Source: Niveibacterium microcysteis (lineage in GTDB: Bacteria; Pseudomonadota; Gammaproteobacteria; Burkholderiales; Rhodocyclaceae). From it: a DNA stretch of 64,000 bases. The DNA is taken from positions 2,790,001 through 2,854,000 of the forward strand of contig NZ_CP071060.1 in the NCBI RefSeq assembly GCF_017161445.1. Direction: 5' to 3'. Within the stretch, counting starts at the first letter, position 1. The number at the start of each line of letters is the position of its first letter. Positions 50,841 through 60,336 of the stretch are shown here, in pieces. Both the position numbers and the translations under genes were made by a program. Under the pieces are notes generated by a model, which made no database searches, had not been told where the DNA came from, and worked only from the letters and a program-made list of their open reading frames with translations.

Positions 50841-53345
50841 ATGACGATGAATCGACGCGCATTCCTGCGCAATACCGGCTTCTGGACGGCTTCAATCGCT
50901 GCGGGCGGGCTCGCCGCCTGCGGCAGCGATAGCAGCACTGCGCCGGCATCGCCGCTGGCAAAGGCCACCGGCAAGAACTGGCAATTCCCGCAGAGCATCG
51001 CCTCAGGTGACCCACGTCCCGACGGCGTCATGCTTTGGACCCGCGTCACCCCGACAAACGTGGATGCGGTCGCCAGCGCGCCGGAGGCCGGCGATTTTTC
51101 GATCCGCGTGCTCGTCACGGCCGTGGACAACACTGCCAAGCTCGGCACATCCGATGCGCTGGCCGGTCAGTTGGTAGTCGATAACACGATCCCGGTTTTC
51201 GCTCGCTACGACCACACCGTCCGCAACAAGCTCACCGGGTTGCAAGCGAACACCGTGTATTTCTACCAGTTCGCGGCCGGCGACGTGCGCTCGCGCGTCG
51301 GTCGCTTCAAGACCGCACCCGCAAAAGATGCTGATGTCGCAGAACTGAAGTTCGCGTTCATTTCCTGCCAGGACTGGAGCGTGAATCACTGGGCGGGCTT
51401 CGAGAGCCTTGCGCAAGAAGACATCGATTTCGTCGTGCACCTTGGCGACTACATCTACGAAACCGTCGGCGAGGCATTCCAGACCGGCGCCGTCGAGGCT
51501 CGCCACGACGCGCTCGTGCTGCCCGACGGTAGCTTCAAGTCCGGCAACAGCGGCGCCAAGTACGCCACCACGCTTGCCGACTACCGCTACCTCTACAAAA
51601 AGTACCGTACCGATCCACGCCTGCAAGCCCTGCATGAGCGCCTGCCCTTCATTGCGACCTGGGACGATCACGAGTTCTCCGACGACTGCTGGCAGGACGC
51701 CGAGACTTACGACAACGGCAGCTATGACGCAACGACGGGCGTGGGCGACAACGCCCATCAGAGCACGCGCCGGCGAGGCGCCAACCAGGCCTGGTTCGAA
51801 TTCATGCCGGCGGACGTCAGCTACGACGGTACGACCACGAGCTTCAAGAACGTACGCATCTATCGCGATCTGCCCTTCGGCAAGCTTGCCCACTTCGTCG
51901 TGACCGACGAGCGGCTCTACCGTGCCGATCACATCGTCCCGGAGGCCGCGCCCAACCCGGCGACGGGCGCCGCGCTCGGCTCGGTGGGATCGCGCTATTT
52001 CGTGCCGGCCGATGTGCGGGAGAGCATTGAAGCGGCAAAGATGCGGGCAGTACCAAGTGGCGGCGATACGTTGGCGCCGGTGTCCATCTTCGGCACCACG
52101 CAACGCGATTGGTGGAAGCACACGATGGGCAGTTCCACAGCCACTTGGAAGTTGTGGTGTAACGAGGTGTCGCTACTGCGAATGGGGCTGGACGGCACCG
52201 CAGCCGTCGCCACACTGCTTGCGCTGCAGTCGGTCAGCACGGTGGCCGGCAGCATCGCCGGCGCCGCTGCAAGCACAAGTGGCAATGTTGCTGCCGCCGC
52301 CGCACTGGTGGCCGCCGCTACGGCCGGTGCCGACCAGGCTACGGCGGGCGCGGCAGCGATGGCAATCGCGACCGCCGTCGCCAGTTCCGCCGATCCGGTT
52401 GCCGCCGCGGTCGCCAAGGGCCTGAGTGCCTCGCAAGCGACACTGGCAGCCGCGGCTTACCGCGCCGCCGCGGCAGTGAGCGGTGCCACGGCGCAGGCAG
52501 GCGCTGGTGCGCAAGTCATCGCATTCGGCTACATCAAGCCGGACATCATCGCCAAGGGTGCCGCCTCAGGCTTCGTTGGCAGCGTCGCCGCCTCGCTTGC
52601 GCCGTACTTCACACGCTTTCTGCTCAACTGCGACCAATGGGATGGTTACAACGCCGAGCGCAAGCACCTGATGGCGCACCTGAAGGACAACGGCATCCGG
52701 AATGTAGTCGCGCTGACCGGCGACCTGCACTCCTTCCATGCGGGTACCGTCAATGACGACTACGACGCCACCGGTACCGGCACGCCGGTGATGGTGGACT
52801 TCGTCACCGCCGGCATCAGTTCGGATTCGTGGTTCAAGTACTTCGCCGATGCCACCTCCGGTTCGCTGCTGTCGAACCTCGTCTTCGCGCCAATCTCGGT
52901 GCCGGTCGACGGAATCGGCACCCTCGATCTGCGCTTCAACCTGTTCGATTTCACCCTGCAGCGCACCGCGCCAACACTCGATGAATTGGCCGAGCAAGTG
53001 CGCCTGCCGGTACGCCGCGCGCTCGGCGCAAAAGGCGTCAGCGAGGCCGCGCTCGACGCCACCACCTCGGCCGTGCTTTCAGCGCTGAAAGCGACGCCGG
53101 CATTCTCCACATCGCTTCTCGGGCTCGCGGGGCAACTCGCCAGCCTCAACAGCAACCCGTGGATCCGCCACATGGTCAGCGACGCACAAGGCTACGCGGT
53201 GGTATCGCTTAAACCGGACGGCATGCGCTGCAGCTTCCGCCAGCTCAACCCGCTGGTGGGCAACACGGCGCCGAGCGCACCCATCGCCTCAACCATGGCG
53301 TTCGCCGTGGCGCGCGATGTGGCCGCGGTCACCCGGCTGAGCTAA
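50841..53345 (+). CDS. PhoD-like alkaline phosphatase with large Ala-rich insertions
   Basis: This 834-residue protein starts with a twin-arginine-type signal (RRAFLR at residues 5-10) and a lipobox LAAC (C27), so it is probably a Tat-exported lipoprotein. The PhoD core follows: FISCQDWSVNHW, VVHLGDYIYE, TWDDHEFSDDCW, and in the C-terminal part DQWDGYNAER and ALTGDLHSFHAG, with metal-binding Asp/His. About residues 450-590 are extremely Ala-rich and interrupt the core between NEVSLLRM and LLNCDQWDGY. A second insertion lies near 690-780. Most PhoD proteins are 500-600 aa. It hydrolyses phosphate mono- or diesters in the family; the substrate is unknown here. It is a single gene; no pho genes are beside it. 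Confidence 0.88.
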   Translation: MTMNRRAFLRNTGFWTASIAAGGLAACGSDSSTAPASPLAKATGKNWQFPQSIASGDPRPDGVMLWTRVTPTNVDAVASAPEAGDFSIRVLVTAVDNTAKLGTSDALAGQLVVDNTIPVFARYDHTVRNKLTGLQANTVYFYQFAAGDVRSRVGRFKTAPAKDADVAELKFAFISCQDWSVNHWAGFESLAQEDIDFVVHLGDYIYETVGEAFQTGAVEARHDALVLPDGSFKSGNSGAKYATTLADYRYLYKKYRTDPRLQALHERLPFIATWDDHEFSDDCWQDAETYDNGSYDATTGVGDNAHQSTRRRGANQAWFEFMPADVSYDGTTTSFKNVRIYRDLPFGKLAHFVVTDERLYRADHIVPEAAPNPATGAALGSVGSRYFVPADVRESIEAAKMRAVPSGGDTLAPVSIFGTTQRDWWKHTMGSSTATWKLWCNEVSLLRMGLDGTAAVATLLALQSVSTVAGSIAGAAASTSGNVAAAAALVAAATAGADQATAGAAAMAIATAVASSADPVAAAVAKGLSASQATLAAAAYRAAAAVSGATAQAGAGAQVIAFGYIKPDIIAKGAASGFVGSVAASLAPYFTRFLLNCDQWDGYNAERKHLMAHLKDNGIRNVVALTGDLHSFHAGTVNDDYDATGTGTPVMVDFVTAGISSDSWFKYFADATSGSLLSNLVFAPISVPVDGIGTLDLRFNLFDFTLQRTAPTLDELAEQVRLPVRRALGAKGVSEAALDATTSAVLSALKATPAFSTSLLGLAGQLASLNSNPWIRHMVSDAQGYAVVSLKPDGMRCSFRQLNPLVGNTAPSAPIASTMAFAVARDVAAVTRLS

Positions 53346-53450
53346 CCCAAGTCCGGATGTCGCCGGGCAAGCGCCTTGCCTTGTCCGGCGACAGGACCAT
53401 ACGCCTGCGAATGTGCTACCTTCCCGCAACTTTTCGGTAAAGGTAGCTTC

Positions 53451-54566
53451 ATGACCGACGTCGTCATCCGCGCGACCGGGCTGTTCACGCCGTCGCAATC
53501 GATCAGCAACGAAGAGCTCGTTGCCGCCTTCAACACCTACGTTGCCAAGTACAACGCCGCGCACGCTGCCGAGATCGCTGCCGGCGAATTGACCGCGCTT
53601 ACGGAATCAAGCGCGGAGTTCATCGAGAAGGCATCCGGCATCAAGCAGCGCTTCGTGCTCGACAAGTCCGGCGTGCTCGACCCCACGCGCATGTACCCAC
53701 GCTTTGCGCCGCGGCCGGATGACGCGCTGTCGCTGGAAGCCGAGATCGGCGTCGCGGCCGCTCGCGACGCACTGGCCCGCGCCGGGCGCGATGCGGCCGA
53801 TGTCGACGCGGTGATTTGTGCAGCGTCCAATATGCAGCGCCCTTACCCGGCGATGGCGGTCGAGATCCAGCACGCGCTGGGCATCAAGGGTTTTGCGTTC
53901 GACATGAACGTCGCCTGCTCCTCCGCCACCTTCGGCATCGAACAAGCCGCTAATGCGGTGCGGAGTGGTAGCGCGCGCTCGGTGCTAGTCGTGAATCCGG
54001 AAATTTGCTCAGCACACCTGGAATGGCGTGATCGTGACTGCCACTTCATCTTCGGCGACGTGGCAACCGCGATTCTCGTCGAGCGCGCCGACATGGGCGA
54101 ACGCGGCTGGGCCATCCTCGGCACCAAGCTGGCGACCAGCTTCTCGAACAATATCCGCAACAACGCCGGCTTCCTGAACCGTTGTGAGGACACCGACCCC
54201 GACGCACGCGACAAGCTGTTCCGCCAGGAGGGTCGCAAGGTGTTCAAGGAAGTCTGCCCGATGGCAGCAGAACACATCAGCACCCATCTGTCGGCACTCG
54301 GCCGCGCACCGGCCGGCGTACGCCGTTTCTGGCTGCACCAGGCCAACCTGTCGATGAACCAGTTGATCGCGCGCCGCCTGCTTGAGCGCGACGCCACGTT
54401 CGACGAGGCGCCGGTGATTCTCGACCAGTATGCAAACACGGCTTCGGCCGGTTCGATCATTGCGTTCCACCTGCATCACGAGGATCTGGCGCAGGGTGAT
54501 CTGGGCGTAATCTGCTCGTTCGGTGCTGGCTACTCAATCGGCAGCGTGGTGATCCAGCGGCGCTAG
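53451..54566 (+). CDS. Beta-ketoacyl-ACP synthase III family protein
   Basis: This 371-residue thiolase-fold protein has catalytic C156 in DMNVACSSATFG, the His region FWLHQANLSMNQLI and the Asn region QYANTASAGSI, the Cys-His-Asn triad of KAS III. It is longer than FabH (about 320) by an N-terminal insert around residues 30-55. Primary FabH is normally in a fab cluster; this copy stands alone, so it may start special fatty acids or another polyketide-like chain. A GTAAAGGTAGC ribosome-binding region precedes ATG 53451. A terminator follows. Confidence 0.85.
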   Translation: MTDVVIRATGLFTPSQSISNEELVAAFNTYVAKYNAAHAAEIAAGELTALTESSAEFIEKASGIKQRFVLDKSGVLDPTRMYPRFAPRPDDALSLEAEIGVAAARDALARAGRDAADVDAVICAASNMQRPYPAMAVEIQHALGIKGFAFDMNVACSSATFGIEQAANAVRSGSARSVLVVNPEICSAHLEWRDRDCHFIFGDVATAILVERADMGERGWAILGTKLATSFSNNIRNNAGFLNRCEDTDPDARDKLFRQEGRKVFKEVCPMAAEHISTHLSALGRAPAGVRRFWLHQANLSMNQLIARRLLERDATFDEAPVILDQYANTASAGSIIAFHLHHEDLAQGDLGVICSFGAGYSIGSVVIQRR

Positions 54567-54586
54567 CGAAGCCTTCAGGCAACAAA

Positions 54587-54613
54587 AAAGGGCGGCCCGG
54601 CGCCGCCCTTTTT
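54587..54613. terminator. Bidirectional terminator between the KAS III gene and cysS
   Basis: AAAGGGCGGC (54587-54596) pairs with 54602-54611 around a five-base loop, with A and T runs on both sides. It serves both convergent genes. Confidence 0.88.
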
Positions 54614-54629
54614 CATTCCCGCAGCCGAA

Positions 54630-56009
54630 CTAGGCGCGACGCCAAGTAGTGCCCTGCGCGGAATCCTCCAACACTACGCCGGCGGCCTTGAGTTCGTCGC
54701 GAATCCGGTCAGATTCTGCGAAGTTCTTCGCCTTCTTCGCGGCAGCACGATCGGCGATGAGTTGCTCAATGCCCTCGGCGCTCAGACCATCCGACGAGGT
54801 CGCGCCCTGCAGGAAGGCGACTGGATCACGCTGCAGAAGCCCCAACACGCCGGCCAAGGCCTTGAGCAAACCCGCAACCTTGGGGTCGCGCCCGCGCTGC
54901 GCCTCGCCCGCCAGTTCGAACAGCACTGCCACCGCTTCGGATGTATTGAAGTCGTCATCCATTGCCGCCTTGAAGCGCGCCGCGTGCGCATCATTCCAGT
55001 CGATCGTGACATCCGCGGCGGGCACATCGCGCAAGGCGGTGTAGAGCCGCGTCAAAGCGTGCTTGGCGTCCGCCAGCAGATCCGGCGAATAGTTGATCTG
55101 GCTGCGGTAGTGCGAGCGGACCACGAGGAAGCGGATCACTTCGCCGTCGTACTGCTTCAGCGCTTCACGGATGGTGAAGAAGTTGCCGAGCGATTTCGAC
55201 ATCTTCTCGTTGTCCACGCGCAGCGCACCGGCATGCATCCAGACGTTGGCCAGCGTGCAGTTGTGCGCCCCCTCACTCTGCGCAATCTCGTTCTCGTGAT
55301 GCGGGAACGGAAGATCCGGGCCGCCTCCATGGATATCCAGCGTCTTGCCAAGGATCGCGCTGCTCATCGCCGAGCATTCGATATGCCAGCCCGGACGGCC
55401 CTTGCCCCAACGCGAGGCCCATTTGGTATCGGCCGGCTCGGTCTCTTTCGCTGCCTTCCATAAAACGAAATCGAGTGGATCACGCTTGGACGAGTCGACC
55501 GCAACACGCTCACCAGCCCGCAGGTCGTCGAGCGACTTGCCAGAAAGCTTGCCGTAGCCTGGAAACTTGCGCACAGCGAAGTTCACATCGCCATCGTCGG
55601 CCTGATATGCGAGGCCCTTGGTCTCCAGTTCGCCGATGATCTCGAGCATCTGCGGCACATAGTCGGTTGCGCGCGGCTCGATATCCGGCCGTTCGATGCC
55701 CAATGCGCCGAAGTCGGCGTTCATCTCGGCGACCATGCGCTCGGTCAGTGCGGCAATCGGCTCACCGTTTTCCTGCGCACGGCGGATGATCTTGTCGTCG
55801 ATATCGGTGATGTTGCGCACATAGGTCAGTTCATAACCCGACGCCCGCAACCAGCGCTGCACCACGTCAAAGCCAAGGAAGCAGCGCGCATGCCCCAGGT
55901 GACACAGGTCGTACACCGTCATGCCGCATACATACATGCGGACCTTGCCGGGTTCGATCGGGGTAAATTGCTGCTTCTGGCGGGTGAGCGAGTTGTAGAT
56001 CGTGAGCAT
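54630..56009 (-). CDS. cysS: Cysteinyl-tRNA synthetase
   Basis: This 459-residue class I synthetase starts [12 protein letters not shown] at ATG 56009. The zinc and active-site motifs are [20 protein letters not shown] (HLGHA is the HIGH equivalent) and KMSKSLGNF (KMSKS), with GWHIECSAM. It charges tRNA-Cys. The codons upstream to 56030 are not needed. It is divergent from the TPR gene. Confidence 0.97.
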   Translation of the reverse strand: MLTIYNSLTRQKQQFTPIEPGKVRMYVCGMTVYDLCHLGHARCFLGFDVVQRWLRASGYELTYVRNITDIDDKIIRRAQENGEPIAALTERMVAEMNADFGALGIERPDIEPRATDYVPQMLEIIGELETKGLAYQADDGDVNFAVRKFPGYGKLSGKSLDDLRAGERVAVDSSKRDPLDFVLWKAAKETEPADTKWASRWGKGRPGWHIECSAMSSAILGKTLDIHGGGPDLPFPHHENEIAQSEGAHNCTLANVWMHAGALRVDNEKMSKSLGNFFTIREALKQYDGEVIRFLVVRSHYRSQINYSPDLLADAKHALTRLYTALRDVPAADVTIDWNDAHAARFKAAMDDDFNTSEAVAVLFELAGEAQRGRDPKVAGLLKALAGVLGLLQRDPVAFLQGATSSDGLSAEGIEQLIADRAAAKKAKNFAESDRIRDELKAAGVVLEDSAQGTTWRRA

Positions 56010-56028
56010 GAATGGTGTCCGTGCATGC

Positions 56029-56046
56029 ACCGCCGGATCCGGCGGT
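56029..56046. repeat. Perfect 18-bp palindrome upstream of cysS
   Basis: ACCGCCGGATCCGGCGGT lies in the 124-bp gap between divergent cysS and the TPR-protein gene. It could be a regulator site or an RNA hairpin in the cysS leader. No known operator matches it in my reading. Confidence 0.35.
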
Positions 56047-56133
56047 CGCCGCGGCCCCCGCGTTGCGGGGCTTGTTGATAGAATGATGGGCTAGAACAGG
56101 CGCGTCGCGCCTTGCTCGCAGGATGTTAGCACA

Positions 56134-57273
56134 ATGACTTTTCGCCCCTTTCGCACGACCTTGAACGCCTTGGCAGCCGCCATGCTGCTGGCGTGCGCCT
56201 TGCCCGCCGCCGCGGAGCCGACGCTCACGGAGGTTCAAGCGCACATGAAGCAGGGCCAATTGCCGGCTGCACTGGAAAAAGTCGACCAGATCCTTGCTGT
56301 ACGCCCCAAGGATGCTCAGGCGCGCTTCACGAAGGGTGTAATCCTGACCGAGATGAACCGTCTCAACGACGCGGCGGTTGTGTATCAGAAGCTCTCCGAG
56401 GACTACCCCGAGCTGCCCGAGCCTTACAACAACCTCGCGGTGATCTACGCCTCGCAGCGTCAGTATGAAAAGGCGAAGGCTGCGCTGGAACTCGCGATCC
56501 GCACACATCCGGCGTATGCCACCGCGCACGAGAACCTTGGCGACGTGTACGCAAAGCTAGCGAGCCAGGCCTACGACAAGGCCCTGCAACTTGACTCGGC
56601 CAACACCCAGGCGCAGACCAAGCTCGCCATGATTCGTGACCTGATGGGCGGCACCACGCGCAACGCACGCACGGCGCCGACCACCAGCAAACCAGTTCAG
56701 GTCGCTGCGGCCAGCCCTGCGCCTGTCGCTACGGCGCCCGTCGCCACCGCCCAGGCGAAACCGACGCCGCCGGTTGCGAAGGCCCCGGAGCCTGCACCTA
56801 AGCCTGTCGAGGCCCCAGCCAAGCCAGCTCCAGTCGCAAAGGTGGAAGCACCCAAACCTGCGGCCACCCCTGCCCCGGTTGCAGCCGCGAAGACCGAGCC
56901 TCCTGCAGCCAAGAAACCGGCCGCAAACGACAAGGCAGAAGCCGACATCCGCAAGATGGTAAACAACTGGGCGAGCGCCTGGTCGCGCAAGGACGTCAAA
57001 GGCTATCTGAGCCACTATGCGCGCGACTTCAAGACGCCGGGCGGCGTGCCACGCAAGGCTTGGGAGAGCGAACGCGAGTCGCGCCTGACCAAGCCCGGTC
57101 CGATCAGCGTCAGCGCCGACAACCTCGTGATCCGCCTGTCCGACGACGAAGCTACAGTTCGCTTCCGCCAGTCGTACGACTCGGCGAACCTGAAGTCCGC
57201 CGCCACGAAGACGCTGGTGCTCGTGCACCGCGATGGCCGCTGGCAAATCCAGCAGGAACGGGTCGGCGGCTGA
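56134..57273 (+). CDS. Exported TPR protein with C-terminal NTF2-like (Cds6-type) domain
   Basis: This 379-residue protein has a signal peptide ending in AAA-EPTLTEV (about residue 27). TPR repeats cover about 28-165 (LPAALEKVDQILAVRPKDAQ, LPEPYNNLAVIYASQRQYEKA, TAHENLGDVYAKLA). A Pro/Ala/Lys linker covers 175-265. Residues about 270-379 form an NTF2-like domain (NNWASAWSRKDVKGYLSHYARDF, ending DGRWQIQQERVGG), which is the type found at the end of some L,D-transpeptidases. The next gene carries the same domain and begins one base later. A periplasmic scaffold for cell-wall enzymes is the inferred role. Confidence 0.82.
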   Translation: MTFRPFRTTLNALAAAMLLACALPAAAEPTLTEVQAHMKQGQLPAALEKVDQILAVRPKDAQARFTKGVILTEMNRLNDAAVVYQKLSEDYPELPEPYNNLAVIYASQRQYEKAKAALELAIRTHPAYATAHENLGDVYAKLASQAYDKALQLDSANTQAQTKLAMIRDLMGGTTRNARTAPTTSKPVQVAAASPAPVATAPVATAQAKPTPPVAKAPEPAPKPVEAPAKPAPVAKVEAPKPAATPAPVAAAKTEPPAAKKPAANDKAEADIRKMVNNWASAWSRKDVKGYLSHYARDFKTPGGVPRKAWESERESRLTKPGPISVSADNLVIRLSDDEATVRFRQSYDSANLKSAATKTLVLVHRDGRWQIQQERVGG

Positions 57274-58472
57274 TGCGTAAGGTATTCCGCCACGCGGCGC
57301 GATTTGCGCTGGTCGTTGGCGCCTGCTGTGCAGGCTTGTCCGCTGCCCAGCCGATGAGGGGCCCGATCTCCGACAGCGGCCCCGAAGCTTCGCTGTCGAA
57401 GGTCTTCGACGACATCGAACATCGCAAGCTCGACAGCGCGCTGGAGCGAACGGAGTCACTGCTGCGGGTGTATCCGAACTTCCGGCTTGCACACCTGATC
57501 CGGGGCGATCTGCTGCTCGCGCGCAGCCGCCCGATCGCAGGCTTCGGCAATGCACCCTCGGCACCACCCGAAAAGGTGAGCGAACTGCGTGAAGAGGCGA
57601 TCGCTCGACTCAAGGCCTATCGGAACCGCCCGCAGAACAACTACGTGCCGCGCTACCTGCTGCAGATGCGGCCAGACCAGAAGTACGCGATCGTCGTCGA
57701 CACACAGAAGTCACGCCTCTACCTCTACGCCAACGAGGGGGGGCGCCCGCGCTTCGTGGCCGACTACTACATCACCCACGGCAAGGAAGGCGCGCAGAAG
57801 GCGCGCGAAGGCGACAAGCGGACCCCGCTAGGCGTCTATCACGTCGTATCCGAAGTGCCCAAGAAGCGGCTCACCGACTTCTACGGATCAGGTGCCTTCC
57901 CGATCAACTACCCGAACGAGTACGACCGCCTGCAAGGTCGCGCGGGCCACGGCATCTGGCTGCACGGTGTGCCCAGCGACACCTTGTCGCGCCCGCCGAA
58001 GGCCTCGGACGGCTGCGTCGTGCTCGCCAACGCAGATCTTCAAGCGGTTGCGTCGCGCCTGCAACTGGGTCTGACCCCCGTAATTATCAGCAACGACGTG
58101 GAATGGCTCAGCCTGGACGACTGGCAGCAAGAACGCTCGGCGCTGCAAAAGCAGATCGAGACGTGGCGGCGTGATTGGGAAAGCGGCGATACCGAACGCT
58201 ACCTGCAGCATTACGCCGACAAGTTCGCGAGTGATGATGCAACCCGCACGCAGTGGTCGGCGCGCAAACGCGCCATTGCCAAGGACAAGACCTGGGTGCA
58301 GGTGCGGCTCAAGAACATCAGCATGTTCCGCAGCCCGGGCAAGGAAGATATGGTCGTCGTGACTTTCGATCAGGACTATCGCAGCAACAACCTCAAGCAA
58401 CAGGCAAGCAAACGCCAGTACTGGGTCAAAGAAGGCGGGAAATGGAAAATCGTGTACGAGGGACAGGCGTGA
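57273..58472 (+). CDS. L,D-transpeptidase with C-terminal NTF2-like domain
   Basis: The 399-residue exported enzyme has a signal peptide in the first ~25 residues (FALVVGACCAGLSAAQ). The YkuD domain runs from K137 to about 276, with H231 (IWLHGVPSD) and the nucleophile C248 (ASDGCVVLAN). This matches enzymes that cut the third-residue bond and attach or cross-link peptidoglycan stems. Residues about 290-399 form an NTF2-like domain (WRRDWESGDTERYLQHYADKF). The start shares one base with the stop of the TPR gene, and the end overlaps the next start by four bases. It is the second gene of an envelope operon. Confidence 0.88.
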   Translation: MRKVFRHAARFALVVGACCAGLSAAQPMRGPISDSGPEASLSKVFDDIEHRKLDSALERTESLLRVYPNFRLAHLIRGDLLLARSRPIAGFGNAPSAPPEKVSELREEAIARLKAYRNRPQNNYVPRYLLQMRPDQKYAIVVDTQKSRLYLYANEGGRPRFVADYYITHGKEGAQKAREGDKRTPLGVYHVVSEVPKKRLTDFYGSGAFPINYPNEYDRLQGRAGHGIWLHGVPSDTLSRPPKASDGCVVLANADLQAVASRLQLGLTPVIISNDVEWLSLDDWQQERSALQKQIETWRRDWESGDTERYLQHYADKFASDDATRTQWSARKRAIAKDKTWVQVRLKNISMFRSPGKEDMVVVTFDQDYRSNNLKQQASKRQYWVKEGGKWKIVYEGQA

Positions 58473-59071
58473 ACATCGTCCGACGCGCGTTGGCGTGCGC
58501 ACTGCTCGCCGGGCTTTCGCTCGGTTTCGCCACTCAAACAGTTGCCGCCGAAATCGGCGATCCGAAGGTGCGGATCGAGACCAGCGTCGGCACCTTCGTC
58601 GTCGAGCTATATCCGGCCAAAGCGCCGAAATCGGTGGCGAACTTCCTGAGCTACGTGGACTCAGGCCATTACGACAACACGATCTTCCACCGCATCATCC
58701 GCGGGTTTGTCGTGCAAGGCGGCGGCGTAACCGCCGACATGCGCGAAAAGCCCACGCGGGCACCAATCGAGAACGAAGCAAAGAACGGCCTGAAGAACGA
58801 GACCGCGACGCTGGCCATGGCCCGCACGCAAGACCCGAATTCGGCGACATCGCAGTTCTACATCAACCTCAAGCACAACGCTTCGCTCGACTATCCGTCC
58901 TTCGACGGTTGGGGCTACGCTGTGTTCGGCAAGGTCGTCGAAGGCATGGAGACCGTCCGCAAGATGGAAGCGGTTGAGACTGGTATTGTCGCCGGCCAAC
59001 GTGACGTGCCGCTCAAGCCCGTTGTAATCAAGTCGGCTCGCCGGGTGACTCCCGCGGCAGCCAAGCAGTAA
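58469..59071 (+). CDS. ppiA: Periplasmic cyclophilin-type peptidyl-prolyl isomerase
   Basis: The 200-residue protein from GTG 58469 has a signal peptide ending [11 protein letters not shown]. The cyclophilin core includes [39 protein letters not shown] and [16 protein letters not shown], with the catalytic-Arg region in FHRII. It catalyses proline cis-trans isomerisation of exported proteins. GTGA overlaps the preceding stop, giving coupled translation. It is a close paralogue of the next gene. Confidence 0.92.
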   Translation: MNIVRRALACALLAGLSLGFATQTVAAEIGDPKVRIETSVGTFVVELYPAKAPKSVANFLSYVDSGHYDNTIFHRIIRGFVVQGGGVTADMREKPTRAPIENEAKNGLKNETATLAMARTQDPNSATSQFYINLKHNASLDYPSFDGWGYAVFGKVVEGMETVRKMEAVETGIVAGQRDVPLKPVVIKSARRVTPAAAKQ

Positions 59072-59106
59072 CCCGGCCCACAGGTCGGCCCAACAGGAAA
59101 TCCAAC

Positions 59107-59598
59107 ATGATCAAACTGCATACCTCGCTCGGCGTTATCGCGCTCGAACTCGACGCCGAGAAGGCGCCGAAGACCGTCAAGAATTTCATCGAGTACGTCG
59201 AGTCCGGCCACTACAACGGCACGATCTTCCACCGCGTCATCGATGGCTTCATGGTGCAAGGCGGCGGAATGACCCCGGACATGCAGCAGAAGCCGACGCG
59301 CGACACGATCGAGAACGAAGCCAATAACGGCCTCAAGAACGAGCGCGGCACCATCGCCATGGCTCGCACCCAGGCGCCGCATTCGGCCTCCGCCCAGTTC
59401 TTCATCAACGTTGCCGACAACGAATTCCTGAACTACCGCTCTCCGGACCTGCAAGGCTGGGGCTACTGCGTGTTCGGTAAAGTCGTCGAAGGCATGGACG
59501 TCGTGGACAAGATCCGCGCCGTCAAGACTGGCCGTCGCGGCTTCTTCCAGGACGTGCCGAACGAAGACGTCGTCATCGAACGCGCTGAAGTCGTCTGA
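59107..59598 (+). CDS. ppiB: Cytoplasmic cyclophilin-type peptidyl-prolyl isomerase
   Basis: The 163-residue protein lacks a signal peptide ([20 protein letters not shown]) and has [37 protein letters not shown] and [17 protein letters not shown]. It is the cytosolic PpiB type and matches ppiA closely, so the pair may be a local duplication with different targeting. It is followed by lpxH 18 bp later. Confidence 0.94.
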   Translation: MIKLHTSLGVIALELDAEKAPKTVKNFIEYVESGHYNGTIFHRVIDGFMVQGGGMTPDMQQKPTRDTIENEANNGLKNERGTIAMARTQAPHSASAQFFINVADNEFLNYRSPDLQGWGYCVFGKVVEGMDVVDKIRAVKTGRRGFFQDVPNEDVVIERAEVV

Positions 59599-59616
59599 CA
59601 GCGAACGGTTGCCAGC

Positions 59617-60336
59617 ATGATTCACTTCATCTCGGACCTCCACCTGAGTCCGAAGCACCCCCAGGTTGCGGCCGCCTTCTTGCGCTACATCGGCGGCCCA
59701 GCGCGCGGGATCGATGCGCTGTATATCCTCGGGGATCTTTTCGACGCCTGGCCAGGTGACGACGCTCTGGTCGATCCCGCCGCGCGTGGCATTGCGCAGG
59801 CACTCGCCGCGCTGGCAGGTAGCGGAACGAAGATCTACATCATGCAAGGCAACCGCGATTTCATGCTCGATCGCGGTTTCGCCGAGGCCGCAGGTGCGAC
59901 CCTGATCGAGGAGCCCTACGCGCTGTCGTTGGGCGACACCCGCTACTTCCTGATGCACGGCGACGCGCTGTGCACCGACGACGTCGCGTATCAGCAGTTC
60001 CGTGCGATGGTGCGCAACCCGCAATGGCGGGCCGCGGTACTAGCGAAGACCCTTGAGGAGCGACTCGCGCTCGCTGCGGAAATCCGCATGAAGAGTGAGC
60101 ACGCCAAGCAGGACAAGGACATCGAGATTATGGATGTGAACCTCGGTGCGGTTGAGACGGCGATTCGCGCAGCGGGCCAGATCGACCTCATTCACGGCCA
60201 CACCCATCGCCCCGCCTGCCACACGCACGTGGTGGACGGCAAAACGTGCAAACGATGGGTGCTGCACGATTGGCACGACAAGGCCGAGTGGCTGGAATGG
60301 ACGCCTGAGCACGGGCTCGCATTCCGCTCCTGCTGA
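59617..60336 (+). CDS. lpxH: UDP-2,3-diacylglucosamine hydrolase
   Basis: This 239-residue metallophosphoesterase makes lipid X in lipid A synthesis. Metal motifs are FISDLHLS, GDLFDAWPGDD, GNRDFM, HGDALCTDD and HGHTHRPA. It acts peripherally at the inner membrane. A placement next to ppiB is common in proteobacteria. Its TGA shares one base with the next ATG. Confidence 0.95.
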   Translation: MIHFISDLHLSPKHPQVAAAFLRYIGGPARGIDALYILGDLFDAWPGDDALVDPAARGIAQALAALAGSGTKIYIMQGNRDFMLDRGFAEAAGATLIEEPYALSLGDTRYFLMHGDALCTDDVAYQQFRAMVRNPQWRAAVLAKTLEERLALAAEIRMKSEHAKQDKDIEIMDVNLGAVETAIRAAGQIDLIHGHTHRPACHTHVVDGKTCKRWVLHDWHDKAEWLEWTPEHGLAFRSC

